The notes: generated from the sequence alone by a model not told the origin. Shown: positions 43,017 to 52,676, counted from the stretch's first letter. The stretch is 64,000 nucleotides of DNA from Halobacillus dabanensis (GCF_900114165.1 NZ_FOSB01000001.1:496001-560000); one strand, 5' to 3'. Made by a program: numbers and translations.

Positions 43017-43474
43017 GGATATCTTACCTCCTTAGTTTGAGTTCAGGATTATATTCTCTCAAATAAAGGGAAATATTCATTTACTTTTAGAAAAGTATGA
43101 TAGGTGAATTGAAATAGAGAATGATTTAGTAGTAGGTAATCCTAAAATCAGCCGAAAAAGTTGTGATTAGTAATCATAAGGCAAGTAATATTTCAAACTC
43201 TGTATGACTGAAATGCTAGAAATATGGGGATGGTACCAATTTTATGGGCCTAGGGTACGTTGGTGAAAGAACACTGTAGAAGTTAAAACGACCAGGAGCT
43301 ACGTGGATCTGAGAAGAAAGTATTGTGGTAACCGCCTGAGAAAAAACTTCTTAGAATTAATTATGATTAGATGAAGTATGAAAAAGCGGACTAGAAATTC
43401 CTACTGGATAAATGGTAATATATATGCGCTCTGTTTTATTAAATAAATTCGCGAACGAGTTACTTACAGAGCAA
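43017..43474. other. Intergenic region upstream of the intron fragment
   Basis: AT-rich, with no supported gene on either strand. It ends at the terminator hairpin that forms the 5' exon of the intron fragment. Confidence 0.3.
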
Positions 43475-43508
43475 TCCCCACCATCAAAAGAAGGTGGGGA
43501 TTTTTCTT
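43475..43508 (+). terminator. Terminator hairpin at the intron 5' junction
   Basis: TCCCCACC pairs with GGTGGGGA around a 10-nt loop, followed by TTTTTCTT. The next base starts the group II intron fragment. Group IIC introns insert directly after such terminator hairpins. Confidence 0.8.
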
Positions 43509-43775
43509 GTGTGCCCGCCATGGGTATAAATTTTAGGGTTCAAGTCCCGAACGGCGCGTTGTAGCCGCTATTCATAGGCAATGGTGTCCAGGATGACTCA
43601 GCCCTGAGGAATACGAATCTCATAGAAGGCTTTCAGTCTGGGATGAAACTGTAAAACAAGACAGAGTCACAACGACCAAAGGGATAGGCAGTAAATGGGA
43701 CAAAGATATGGAAAGGAAGTTGATCCTTTAACCAGAAGGTCGGATGGAAAAATCCGAAAGAATAGCTGAAAACCT
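43509..43775 (+). mobile_element. Group IIC intron, 5' fragment (domain I and part of what follows)
   Basis: It begins GTGTGCCCGCCATGGGTATA, the intron 5' boundary (GUGYG) and domain I start of class C introns such as that of Oceanobacillus iheyensis. Further matches in order are AGGGTTCAAGTCCCGAA, GCAATGGTGTCC, CTGAGGAATACGAATCTCATA, TGGGATGAAACTGTAAAACAA and TTAACCAGAAGGTCGGATGG. No reverse-transcriptase ORF and no domain V are seen downstream, so it is truncated and inactive. Confidence 0.85.
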
Positions 43776-43896
43776 AATTTCTGAAAAATGACAAGTTTTG
43801 AAACTAATTTGGATATGAATCGTATGTGTAATAAGAGGAATTTCAAAAATGGTGAAAGAAGATTACGGAATTTCTATAGGAGGTTGTGAATCGTTT

Positions 43897-44082
43897 ATGA
43901 ATAAGGGAAACCAGCATAAACCGTTCAATGATGCGATAGCACATAAACAAAATATAGAAGGTTATCCTAAAGCGAACGGAGGAAAACTGCCACTACCAAT
44001 AAAGCTAATTGGATATTTTTTGTTTGGAAGCTTTTTCTTAATGATTTTAATTGGGTTTATAGGAAATATTCTGTTCAACTAA
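43897..44082 (+). CDS. Small membrane protein with hydrophilic N terminus
   Basis: The 61-residue protein starts at ATG 43897, behind AGGAGGTTGTGAA. The first 35 residues are polar; the last 25 form one hydrophobic helix (IGYFLFGSFFLMILIGFIGNILF). The frame is open further upstream to 43849, but without a ribosome binding site. No family was recognised. It lies just after the intron fragment. Confidence 0.5.
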   Translation: MNKGNQHKPFNDAIAHKQNIEGYPKANGGKLPLPIKLIGYFLFGSFFLMILIGFIGNILFN

Positions 44083-44099
44083 AGGCGGGATAGAGGACT

Positions 44100-44135
44100 G
44101 TGACTACCGCTTATTGTGCTAACGGGCATCATTGA
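44100..44135. repeat. Interspersed repeat with core GCTAACGGGCA, copy C (partial)
   Basis: ACCGCTTATTGTGCTAACGGGCATCA shares the GCTnnnnnnGCTAACGGGCA core with copies A and B. The upstream hairpin arms are mostly lost. Confidence 0.45.
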
Positions 44136-44202
44136 GTTAGAGTGGGGAGGTATGATAGCGATAAAATAATACGGATTCAATTTGATAACTAGGAGGTCTG
44201 GT

Positions 44203-44928
44203 TTGGGGACGGCATTGATTTTCATATGTATTATATTAGTAGCTTCCGTACTACAGACAAGTACAGGTTTCGGTTTTTCCATAATGGCGACACCTTTCTT
44301 GCTGTTGTTATTCCAGCCACAAGAAGCTATACAAATAAATATAATTTTATCTTTAATTATCTCCATATCACTAATTTGGAAAATAAGAACGGACATTGAT
44401 TTTATACTACTAAAAAGGTTTACTTTAACAAGTATAGTTGGTGTCTCTTTTGGTATTATATTTTTTATTTCCATTAACATTAGCATCTTTAAATTAGTAG
44501 TCAGCATCCTTCTCTTAATATTAACCATGTTACTGATGTGCAATTTTAAGGTTGAACCAACAAAATTCAGGGATTACATAGTTGGTGGGCTATCAGGGCT
44601 TTTAACGACAAGTATCGGTATGCCAGGACCTCCGTTGTTGCTTTATTTTACAGGAACTGATACTGAAAAAGGTAAGTTGAGAGCAACAACTTTAACTTTT
44701 TATCTGTGGATATATTTCATTAGTTTAATTACTCAAATAATCTTTACTGGAACTAATAAAATCATATGGGAATCAAGTCTATATGCGATTCCAATAGTGT
44801 TTCTCGGTTTATTTATAGGTCAAGTTCTTTTCAAATGGCTTAATCAACGGATTTTTAGATTATTTACATATATCATTTTGAGTTGTACAGGTATTTTTCT
44901 TCTTATTGAAAGTTTGAGTTCGTTATAG
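44203..44928 (+). CDS. TauE/SafE family sulfite/sulfonate exporter-like permease
   Basis: The product has 241 residues. TTG 44203 is chosen: AGGAGG at 44191-44196 lies inside the longer frame and is spaced 6 nt before it. It has about seven helices. TSTGFGFSIMATPFLLLL and TTSIGMPGPPLLLYF are the two family repeats (G-x-G-x-S/x-P motifs) of TauE/SafE permeases. The family exports sulfite, sulfoacetate or similar anions. No metabolic partner genes are near, so the substrate is open. Confidence 0.88.
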   Translation: MGTALIFICIILVASVLQTSTGFGFSIMATPFLLLLFQPQEAIQINIILSLIISISLIWKIRTDIDFILLKRFTLTSIVGVSFGIIFFISINISIFKLVVSILLLILTMLLMCNFKVEPTKFRDYIVGGLSGLLTTSIGMPGPPLLLYFTGTDTEKGKLRATTLTFYLWIYFISLITQIIFTGTNKIIWESSLYAIPIVFLGLFIGQVLFKWLNQRIFRLFTYIILSCTGIFLLIESLSSL

Positions 44929-44955
44929 CTAAGGTTTGTTAACCTGAAGGGAGCG

Positions 44956-44997
44956 AGAGCTGAATACCAATAAGATGATTTTCAGCTCTTTATTTTT
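44956..44997 (+). terminator. Terminator of the TauE/SafE gene
   Basis: AGAGCTGAA pairs with TTCAGCTCT and is followed by a T-rich tail. Confidence 0.75.
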
Positions 44998-45129
44998 CGA
45001 TAATCGGGAAGTTTAACATGATTATTGGTCATGTTATATAGAAAAATTTGGATTGAGTGTCTCTAATCGCTTTGATCGGTAACCTTTAAGAGTATTTAAA
45101 CAACCGAAGCAGTTATATCGTGAAAATAA

Positions 45130-46152
45130 TTATTTCTTATTCTTTGTTTTAGAGAGCTTATGTTTATCAATCGTCCCAGGCGGTTCTTCAAGCCATCCGT
45201 TACGTACCATGATATCACCGCCATCTTTCGCATACCGGGCAATTTCCACGGATAAACGTTCATAATTTACCATAAGATCATTCCTTTGACTTGCTGCTGC
45301 CGCGGTTGAATAGTTACCTGCTCCAGCCCCACTTAATAATCCCATGTGAAAAAGGATAAGCTTATCTGAAAATGGTGGTGTAGTGGAATCTGTAATGCTA
45401 ACATCCGATGAAGCAGGAGCTTGGATGTCGTTATCCAAAAGCAGTTTCGTAAATATCTCAACATGTTTTTTTGAAATGTCCGCTCCTCGTAACAACCATT
45501 TTTGAACCTCTTCATTCGGGGATGTTTGAGCAAAACTAAGTGCTAGTTTATTACCTATCAAGTTGGTTTGGACATTCATGAACAGATGAGATATTTCCAC
45601 TGTATTCAGTGGCCTTTGGTTTCCGAGCAGAGCATACCCATTGAAATACTTTTTTGATTCTACAAAATCCGTTTTTGTTGGATATTCAACATATGGCGCT
45701 CGAACAAATAAACCTTTTGAGAGAAGTACGTTTGAACTATTGTCGTATAAATCAGAGGTTTCCTTTAGTCCTTCCATAAAGTAGTCCCTTATATCTTTTC
45801 GAGCACTCATCGCGATAAAGCTGCTATAAGCAAGTAATCCTACTTTAGCCATATGATTGATATAGGTAAGTATAAACATGTCTGTATATAGTCTAGGAGC
45901 ATTTAGATTTAAATCCTGTTCCTCCGTAAAACCAGTAGGGATGGGTAAACCTTCTTTTCTGAAAATATCAGTTAATTTCTCTACATGGGTCGTTGAAAGA
46001 TCATAAGAGAACTGTATAACAGATCGAATTTCTTCATCTTCTGCATGTTTTAAAAAATGGCTCAATATACAAATAGACATAGTATCATTCATATACGAAG
46101 TCCAGATAGAACTTAATTCAGAAGAAGTTAGCATCGTATGATTTTGAGTCAT
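45130..46152 (-). CDS. DUF3231 protein with two ferritin-like domains
   Basis: The 340-residue protein has two related halves. Each begins with a SELSSIW/VEISHLF-type helix, followed by helix bundles with H-x3-L and polar residues (YDLSTTHVEKLTDIFRKEG; ADISKKHVEIFTKLLLDN). This is the two-domain DUF3231 build found in Bacilli, often in sporulation contexts. GGAGGCAGCC precedes the ATG. The function is unknown. It is monocistronic. Confidence 0.85.
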   Translation of the reverse strand: MTQNHTMLTSSELSSIWTSYMNDTMSICILSHFLKHAEDEEIRSVIQFSYDLSTTHVEKLTDIFRKEGLPIPTGFTEEQDLNLNAPRLYTDMFILTYINHMAKVGLLAYSSFIAMSARKDIRDYFMEGLKETSDLYDNSSNVLLSKGLFVRAPYVEYPTKTDFVESKKYFNGYALLGNQRPLNTVEISHLFMNVQTNLIGNKLALSFAQTSPNEEVQKWLLRGADISKKHVEIFTKLLLDNDIQAPASSDVSITDSTTPPFSDKLILFHMGLLSGAGAGNYSTAAAASQRNDLMVNYERLSVEIARYAKDGGDIMVRNGWLEEPPGTIDKHKLSKTKNKK

Positions 46153-46547
46153 AAAGGGCTGCCTCCAATGGATGATTTTTCAGTTAAATATATTCTTTAC
46201 AAAAAAGGCTATATTATCCAGATGAAAGTTAGATTATCCTGGGTTGGGTTTTCCAAATAAGTGATTATTGTCCAGCAGGGGATAATGGATCCTCTTTATA
46301 TTTGTAAATCATTGAAACTATATAGCAAGACAATGTTGTAGTTGGATTACCATTTTAAAAGCTGGTTTACGTGATGAACCTTATAATAGTGTCACCGAGG
46401 ATAGCGAGAGAATTAATGAACATTCTGAATTACTGGCGAGAGTTCGTGTGAATTTTCTCCATGTCGAGTCCTGAATAATTGGGACGATTGCTTAATAGAG
46501 CAACTGACAGAACAGGATCAATGGAATAAGTACAAGGGGTTTTTTTA
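46153..46547. other. Intergenic region with a possible protein remnant
   Basis: Near 46318-46471 one frame is open and protein-like (KAGLRDEPYNSVTEDSE) but has no start and no ribosome binding site. GGGACGATTGCTTAATAGAGCAA (near 46480) may be a worn part of the repeat family seen at 47268. No gene is supported. Confidence 0.3.
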
Positions 46548-46892
46548 ATGTCCAAAAGCAAGGTGTTTTTCATTATTGCAATTTCAGCTATTACTTTGAT
46601 GGGTTGTTCCCAGAGCAATGAAGGAACTTTTCTTCTTGGGGATATAAAGGAAATCAACGAAAAAAGTGGGGATATGGAAATCGGAATTGTAGGATCGTTT
46701 ACAGTTGGCGATGCAGAATCCTTTACAGAGTCCTATCCATTTGAAAAGAAACCAAATGCACTAACTATACGAGTTTCCAATCCACAAGAATACGAGGAAG
46801 GACAAAAAGTCCAAGCAAAAGTTATCAAAAAATATGAAGAAGATGTATGGGATTTAGATAAGTTAGAATTTGAAGTAGAAGAGGTAACCTAG
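46548..46892 (+). CDS. Small lipoprotein, unknown function
   Basis: The 114-residue protein has a signal peptide ending in the lipobox LMGC (Cys20). The mature part is a beta-rich domain: GDIKEINEKSGDMEIGIVG, then ALTIRVSNPQEYEEGQKVQAKVIKKYEEDVWDLDKLEFEVEE. This is OB-fold-like and resembles the DUF3221 type of small Bacillus lipoproteins, but the match is not certain. AAGGGG lies 9 nt before the ATG. Confidence 0.7.
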   Translation: MSKSKVFFIIAISAITLMGCSQSNEGTFLLGDIKEINEKSGDMEIGIVGSFTVGDAESFTESYPFEKKPNALTIRVSNPQEYEEGQKVQAKVIKKYEEDVWDLDKLEFEVEEVT

Positions 46893-46986
46893 AATACTAA
46901 TCTAATAGCTCCCGTCAGGAACCAGGTATGTGGTGACATAAAGTAAAATGTAATAACTGGATAAACGGGTCTGCGAGGTGATAAGG

Positions 46987-47202
46987 ATGAAAATAAGTGT
47001 GAATAAGATGCCTAGGAAAGATATCATACTCGGTTTGATATTTATTGTAGTTCTATACATAACCTTACCTTATTTCGGAATCGACAGTTTTTCTGTAGTG
47101 TTAGCTCTGATAAGTATAGTGGAATGGGGGACAAAATATATACTTCCTTGGATTGTCTTATACTGGGGAGTGAGGTTAATAAAGAGACTGGAATCAAAGT
47201 AG
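46987..47202 (+). CDS. Two-helix small membrane protein
   Basis: The 71-residue protein starts at ATG 46987, after GAGGTGAT; the GTG at 46978 overlaps that site. Helices are at about residues 10-27 and 43-62, with a basic tail RLIKRLESK. No family was recognised. It is probably monocistronic and is followed by a repeat copy. Confidence 0.55.
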   Translation: MKISVNKMPRKDIILGLIFIVVLYITLPYFGIDSFSVVLALISIVEWGTKYILPWIVLYWGVRLIKRLESK

Positions 47203-47267
47203 CTTATTAGCCTAAGTATCAAACATATAATTTACATTAATCTTAATATGGAGTGTTCTTTAAACAG

Positions 47268-47343
47268 GGCGATTGGTCAATAGGATCAATCGCTTTTTCG
47301 CCCAGAGTACAGAAATGTTAAAAAAGATGATCACTGAAACTAC
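47268..47343. repeat. Interspersed repeat, copy D (diverged)
   Basis: GGGCGATTGGTCAATAGGAT followed by CAATCGCTTTTTCGC has the same hairpin as copy B. The GCTAACGGGC core is replaced by CGCCCAGAG, and ACTACATAAATG corresponds to the tail. Related to copies at 33750, 36587 and 44100. Confidence 0.5.
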
Positions 47344-47389
47344 ATAAATGTTATACTTTGGAAAATATTGTTCAGGAGGATGGTTCGAA

Positions 47390-48244
47390 ATGGAAATTGA
47401 ATTTCTTGGAACAGGTGGTGCGATAACTATACCACGACCACTTTGTCATTGTAATGTATGTTCAGAAGCAAGAAATAAAGGGATACCATTTAGTAGAATG
47501 GGTCCAAGTATATTTGTCCATGGGCCAGATTTATTGATAGATACACCAGAAGATATTTACCATCAAATCAACCGTTCTACAATTGAGGATGTCAAGGGAG
47601 TTATATATTCTCATTGGCACCCGGATCATGTAATGGGAAGAAGAATTATAGAATCTTTAAGTGCGGACTGGATTAACCATCCTCCTCAAAATAAGAAAAT
47701 AGATGTTTATATCCCAGAACAAGTAGATATAGATTTCCAAACATTTCTTGGTAGTAGTGACCATTTAAACTTTTTTGAATCACAGGGGTTTGCTGACATA
47801 AATCGACTAAAAGATGGAGCGAGTTTATTCTTAAATGATACAAAGGTTCTTCCGTTCAGGTTGGCGGAGGATTATGTTTATGCTTTCTTAATGGAAAGCG
47901 ACAATAAAAAAGTCCTTATAGCTATGGATGAGTTGAATAATTGGAAACCACATGAAAGTGTAAAAGGTGTGGACCTTGCTATATTACCAGTGGGTATATT
48001 TGAATTTCATCCAATAACCGGGGAAAGATTATTACCTGAAGACCATCCTGTTTTTCAGGAGGAAGCGACATTTAATGAAACATTAGAAATTGTAAAATCT
48101 CTTGAAGCTAAACATGTAATCCTAACACACATCGAGGAACCAAATGGGTTAAGTTTTAGCGAATTTAGAGAGCTGGAAATGAAATTGAAAAGTTCTGGAT
48201 TGAATGTAGAGTTTGCTTATGACACGCAATTGGTAAAAGTATAA
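47390..48244 (+). CDS. MBL-fold metallohydrolase, PhnP-like
   Basis: The 284-residue protein starts at ATG 47390, 10 nt after AGGAGG; the longer frame upstream is not needed. It has FLGTGGAITIPRPLCHCNVC (a PhnP-type Cys cluster near residues 19-24), the metal motif HWHPDH (His75, His77, Asp79, His80) and DELNNW...LTHIEE for the remaining ligands. The PhnP/RNase Z-like branch hydrolyses phosphodiesters. The substrate here is unknown. Confidence 0.85.
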   Translation: MEIEFLGTGGAITIPRPLCHCNVCSEARNKGIPFSRMGPSIFVHGPDLLIDTPEDIYHQINRSTIEDVKGVIYSHWHPDHVMGRRIIESLSADWINHPPQNKKIDVYIPEQVDIDFQTFLGSSDHLNFFESQGFADINRLKDGASLFLNDTKVLPFRLAEDYVYAFLMESDNKKVLIAMDELNNWKPHESVKGVDLAILPVGIFEFHPITGERLLPEDHPVFQEEATFNETLEIVKSLEAKHVILTHIEEPNGLSFSEFRELEMKLKSSGLNVEFAYDTQLVKV

Positions 48245-48415
48245 TTAAAGCTGACAGGTGCGACTAGGATTTAAGGCCATTATGTTTTAATCACAGTAGA
48301 TCGAAATTAATTTTTACATAAACGGGGGCGATAGTTGCATTGTCCCTCTACTTATAAAGCAAAGGAGCATGTTATTGAATCGTCGCTTTTACTCAAGTTG
48401 AAAGGGAGATGTATA

Positions 48416-48874
48416 TTGATCCGTTCATTGTTACCTATAGTAAGTTTATGTTGTATTTTATTACTGACCGCCTGTATAGGGGAAGATTATGACTTCTCTC
48501 CCCCAACGATGACAGTATCTTATTCTCATCTAATGAACATTGAAACCTATGAACTTAAGAAAGCTTCCGTGGATTGGGAAGGGGCGGACCAGGACTACAT
48601 AGAGACAGTGGATGACTTCCAATCACTTGCTATGGACCAGGAGGAAGTTGACGTCAATGCTGATTCTGAGGGTTCTTTTATATTAGGGCATGGTGACTTT
48701 GAATTAAAAGATCTTCAACTATCCCTATGGCAAAACAGTGAAGAGATTGAATTATATGTTAATCAATCCAACGAGTTTCAATTCCCGGATAACAAAGGAA
48801 ATTACACCCTGGAAGTGAACCTTTTTACTGATAGCGGAAATGTTCAGTATGTAGGGAATGTTAATCTTAATTAA
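48416..48874 (+). CDS. Lipoprotein, unknown function
   Basis: The 152-residue protein starts at TTG 48416 with AAGGGAGATG about 7 nt upstream; earlier in-frame starts would give an odd N-terminal extension before the signal peptide. The signal ends in LLTAC (Cys about 20). The mature part is acidic (EGADQDYIETVDDF, DQEEVDVNADSEG), followed by a beta-rich C-terminal domain. No family was recognised. Confidence 0.65.
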   Translation: MIRSLLPIVSLCCILLLTACIGEDYDFSPPTMTVSYSHLMNIETYELKKASVDWEGADQDYIETVDDFQSLAMDQEEVDVNADSEGSFILGHGDFELKDLQLSLWQNSEEIELYVNQSNEFQFPDNKGNYTLEVNLFTDSGNVQYVGNVNLN

Positions 48875-49102
48875 CACTATTCGCGATAGGAACTAGTAAC
48901 CTAATTAAAAGTTCTATATGAGGGGATACGAGTGAAGAACCACCTAATCCAAGGCAAACTCATACTCAACTGGAGAATTTGTTGAAGGAACTGACCCCTT
49001 ATTAGCCATGATGATCATGAGTATCACCGACAATACGGGGATGTAAGTGATTTCTGTTATCAAAGATAGAATATTAATTTCAGGATTATTGAAAGAATTT
49101 GA

Positions 49103-49140
49103 ACCCCCCTGGAAAGAATTTAGACTCTCCGAGGGGGGGT
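49103..49140. terminator. Bidirectional hairpin after the CPA1 gene
   Basis: CCCCCC-TGGA... and TCC-GAGGGGGG are complementary. Neither strand has a clean T6 run, so termination is probable but not strong. Confidence 0.5.
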
Positions 49141-49145
49141 CTTTA

Positions 49146-50333
49146 CTATTTTGTTAATTTTTGGGAAAGGGGATAGACACCGAGACTTTGGACTATTAGC
49201 GAAATTAATACGGCCGCAAATCCTAACGACAATATCATATCTACTTCCCCAGAGCCTTTAGATTGAAGGTTCAATATGAGATAGACCGACATGGTTCCCT
49301 TTAAACCAGACCATGTAAGCAAAATTGATTCTCTTGAACTAATCTTATTTTTCCAGTGGGGAAAAATCTGAGTAGTTCCGAATATAATTAGAAAACGTAT
49401 GACCAGAGAAAGCAAAAAGATGATCAGGGCAAAACCCCAAGCGTTAAATACAAGGTATTGAGCAGACTGAATGCCAATTAATAGAAAAATCAAAGATAAT
49501 ACTGTCAGTTCAATAATATTCCAAAATCCATCCAACTTGTCGCGCAAGTTATCCTCTTTAATGGATCTCCCGAATTCAAATGAAAGCATAATTCCAGCGA
49601 AAACAGTTGCCAAGACACCAGAGAGGTGTAACAACTCTGCCAGATTGAAGACCCCGAAGGCTAAAACAATAGAGAGCATAACTTGATATTCACGGTTATG
49701 GGTGAAATGAACTGCCTTACTGACGAGCCATCCAAATAATACTCCGAGAAGAATACCTCCAAGCGACACGACCAGGAATTCTCCAAAAAAGGAAAGAAGC
49801 CCGGATGATTTTCCTTTGGTCAACATTCCGGCCAGAACCGTAAATATTACAATGCTCGTCCCATCATTGATTAATGATTCTCCTTCTACCACATCCGCCA
49901 TTTTTTCATCACCAGTTGATTTCTTTAGGATTGATGTCACGGACACTGGGTCTGTAGGCGTCAATATTGAAGCAATCATTAAGGCGCCTATAAATGATAA
50001 CGAGACAAATGGTCCACTGAGCGCGAAAATAGTGGCGCCAAGCAAAGCTACCGTTAGCATGATACCTATGGTGGCCAGAAAACTGATAATACCCGCATTC
50101 TCTTTAAATCCCTTGGCTGGGAATCTATAAGCAGAGGAAAATAGCAAGGGAGGAAGGAAAATATGGTAAATCATATACTTGGTTACTTCCAGCGATGTAA
50201 AAAATGGGATGAAGGAAAGACCGATTCCAAGGATCAATAATACAGTTGGAACTGGAAAATTCTTTTGCTTTTTATCAATAGTAAAAATAATATATCCAAT
50301 GAATATTAAAAGGATATAGGCCATTGAGTGCAA
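49146..50333 (-). CDS. CPA1 family Na+/H+ (cation/proton) antiporter
   Basis: The 395-residue protein has 12-13 helices. Key motifs are TPTDPVSVTSIL (with the family Asp) and GESLINDGTSIVIF (acidic ion site), plus RFPAKGFKENA and the C-terminal SGLKGTMSVYL. CPA1/NhaP-type antiporters exchange Na+ or K+ for protons and matter in salt and alkaline stress. TTG 50333 is the start, 9 nt after AGGAGG. It is monocistronic. Confidence 0.9.
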   Translation of the reverse strand: MHSMAYILLIFIGYIIFTIDKKQKNFPVPTVLLILGIGLSFIPFFTSLEVTKYMIYHIFLPPLLFSSAYRFPAKGFKENAGIISFLATIGIMLTVALLGATIFALSGPFVSLSFIGALMIASILTPTDPVSVTSILKKSTGDEKMADVVEGESLINDGTSIVIFTVLAGMLTKGKSSGLLSFFGEFLVVSLGGILLGVLFGWLVSKAVHFTHNREYQVMLSIVLAFGVFNLAELLHLSGVLATVFAGIMLSFEFGRSIKEDNLRDKLDGFWNIIELTVLSLIFLLIGIQSAQYLVFNAWGFALIIFLLSLVIRFLIIFGTTQIFPHWKNKISSRESILLTWSGLKGTMSVYLILNLQSKGSGEVDMILSLGFAAVLISLIVQSLGVYPLSQKLTK

Positions 50334-50642
50334 ATTAACAAACCTCCTTCCATTGATATATATGCCATGAACAGGGTGTAGTTCAAGAACTATAATAATG
50401 GATTATCCGTTATTCCAATGTATAAAACTTCAATAATTTAAAGGAAAGTAAGATGGGGAAATGGTGGAAAGTTGAATGATATGCTCTATGGAAGTTTAAA
50501 GCTGGATTAGGAAGTGAAAAGTATCACGGAATGGGCCTGTTAGGGGAAAGGAAAAATGTACAAGAATCAGGATTTGCTTATGGAAAAATGCTGGATAAAT
50601 ATTTTAAAAGGTAGGTGATGAACCATTTTCAATAAAATATTT
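50334..50642. other. Divergent intergenic region of CPA1 and DUF2254
   Basis: It holds AAAGGTAGGTGATG (50608-50620), the ribosome binding site of the DUF2254 gene. An in-frame ATT at 50625 could extend that gene upstream of ATG 50643. No further gene is supported. Confidence 0.4.
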
Positions 50643-52059
50643 ATGCAAATAAAAGAATATAAGAAAAAAACACCAAGGGAGAAAAAACTTAAATTATATG
50701 CTAACCTTTGGGCCACTCCAATTGCCTATACAGGGGCTTCTATTTTACTTTTTTTTCTTAGCCACTCTTGCAGATTTACAAATGGATGCAGGAGACCATC
50801 TACCTAAGGTCATAACCATACAATATCAACTGACGCAGACAATACTCAGTACATTGACTGCAGGTATTCTTTCGTTGACTACTTTCACTTTTTACGGCGT
50901 GCTAGCTGCATTGACAACATTTTCCGTGCAGTTTTCGCCGCGAATTTTAAAGAATTTTATGATGAATTCAGTAACCCAAAGGACATTAGGGATCTTTATT
51001 GGAAGTTTTCATTATATACTACTATGCTTATTGTTTATTAATAAAGAGACCAGCTTCTTTTTCATTCCGATTCTAGCAACCGGTCTTACAATGACATCTA
51101 TGGTCACATTTATTATTTTTATTAATCATATCGTGACATGGCTCCAAGTATCCAATATGACAGACGATATGAAAAATGAGTCGGTTATCACCGCAAAAAA
51201 ATTCTTAGAAAAAGAGATCAATAATTATATAGTAGAAAACCCGGAGTCTATAAGACATCAAATACCTGAATCTGATACTCAAAGCCAAGCCATTAAGGTA
51301 AATAAATCAGGTTATATTCGGACCATTAATTATCATGCACTTCTTACACAAGCAGAAAAAGATGATATAGTAATTCAACTGGAATATAAAGTAGGTAATT
51401 ATGCTTTCCAATCTACCCCATTATTCAAATATTGGAAGAACAGAGAAAACACCATTGATGAATCGAAATATAATGCGTTGTTTGAAATAGGAAAAAATCA
51501 AAGTGAAGTACAAGATATAGAATACAGTTTAAATAAATTAGTAGAAATAGCCATAAGAGCTATAGGGAATAATGATCCTAAAACTGCGACGCGAACGATC
51601 TATCAAATTGGAGATTTATTGATCGAGATTTCGAATTTAGCGGTATTTACCCCATACTTGACCGATGACAAAGGAGATTTACGGCTGATTATCCAAAACA
51701 TGGTTTTTAGAGATTATCTTTATATTGGTCTAGCTTCCATAAGGCACTATGCACGGAAAAATGTAATCCTTACTGTGGAAATATTAAAAGTTCTAAATGC
51801 TATAGCAGAAGTAGAGAAATTGAGTCATAAGGATACGATTTGGGAATTTGCCGAGTATACGACAAGAACATTAGAAGTTGACTTTATCCATAGCTTAGAC
51901 AGGGAAAAGTTATATTTTACTCTCTTAAACATCGCTAAAGTAACAGGACATCAGGATAAATATGAAAAGCTGGTGAATAGAATGTTAACAAATATAGAAG
52001 ATGAGGAAGACAGGGATGAGTTAATAAGAAAGTTTCCCCTTAACAGCGAGCAGGAGTAA
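50643..52059 (+). CDS. DUF2254 membrane protein, frameshifted at a T8 tract near its N terminus
   Basis: The main frame (about 450 codons from 50698) holds the DUF2254 core LTQTILSTLTAGILSLTTFTFYGVLAALTTFSVQFSPRILKNFM, two or three helices and a large soluble domain. The true N terminus lies in another frame from ATG 50643 (or ATT 50625): KKKTPREKKLKLYANLWATPIAYTG...LLFF. The two frames join exactly if the T8 run (50749-50756) had seven T. As it stands translation from the upstream start ends early. A partial decayed copy of the 3' end lies at 38359-38545. The function of DUF2254 is unknown. Confidence 0.8.
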
Positions 52060-52129
52060 CAAAATGGTGAGAGTTATAAGGAATCCAGGTAGACACCTTT
52101 CTTGCAGAAGTAAGCAGGCATAAACCTGG

Positions 52130-52294
52130 TTACTTCTGTTGAACACTCCAATGCATTCTTGAATGGGTGTTAGAATTAAGTTTTTGTGCAAGCATATGTG
52201 CGGTATAAAAATCATTAAAGGTTTTCTTCACACGGCTGTTTGATTTTTTTAAGGTTTCCGTTGCGCCATTATTTTTACGGACGATAATATACAT
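52130..52294 (-). CDS. Small basic protein (54 aa)
   Basis: It starts at ATG 52294 with AAAGGGG upstream. The sequence is basic and polar (MYIIVRKNNGATETLKKSNSR...), without a membrane segment. The end of the gene overlaps the arm of a hairpin (CAGAAGTAA/TTACTTCTG, 52105-52138). No family was recognised. Confidence 0.45.
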   Translation of the reverse strand: MYIIVRKNNGATETLKKSNSRVKKTFNDFYTAHMLAQKLNSNTHSRMHWSVQQK

Positions 52295-52563
52295 TTCGGT
52301 TACCCCTTTCTTCAATTCAGCCCTCTTTTAACTACTTTTTATCACAAAACTAGATGAAAAACTTAAATGTTTTAATGGTTTAACTGAACTGTCATTAACT
52401 TGAAAAATATATTATCCTTTTTTCACATAATAACCACTGCTAAGGAAACTTTGATACAGGGTCTTTAGAAGAAGGTTTATATACGAGCTTTTAAATATGG
52501 AAAGGTATTCCCTGTTTCTGATTTTTATAGTAAGTAATTGCTCTTTTGAAGAGGATGAGGAAT
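52295..52563. other. Intergenic stretch, nothing supported
   Basis: AT-rich sequence between the small basic gene and the deoD terminator. No gene, repeat or clear promoter. Confidence 0.3.
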
Positions 52564-52601
52564 GGAAAAACAGCCAAGCGTTAATTTCGGCTCGGCTGTT
52601 T
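52564..52601 (-). terminator. Terminator of deoD
   Basis: On the minus strand AACAGCC...GGCTGTT, with an inner GC pairing, is followed by TTTTTCC. Confidence 0.75.
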
Positions 52602-52676
52602 AATGAGGGATTTTCCTAACAAAATAAGACGAAAAATTTGAACGCACTATTTATGAAAGGTTATTCCAACCCATCT

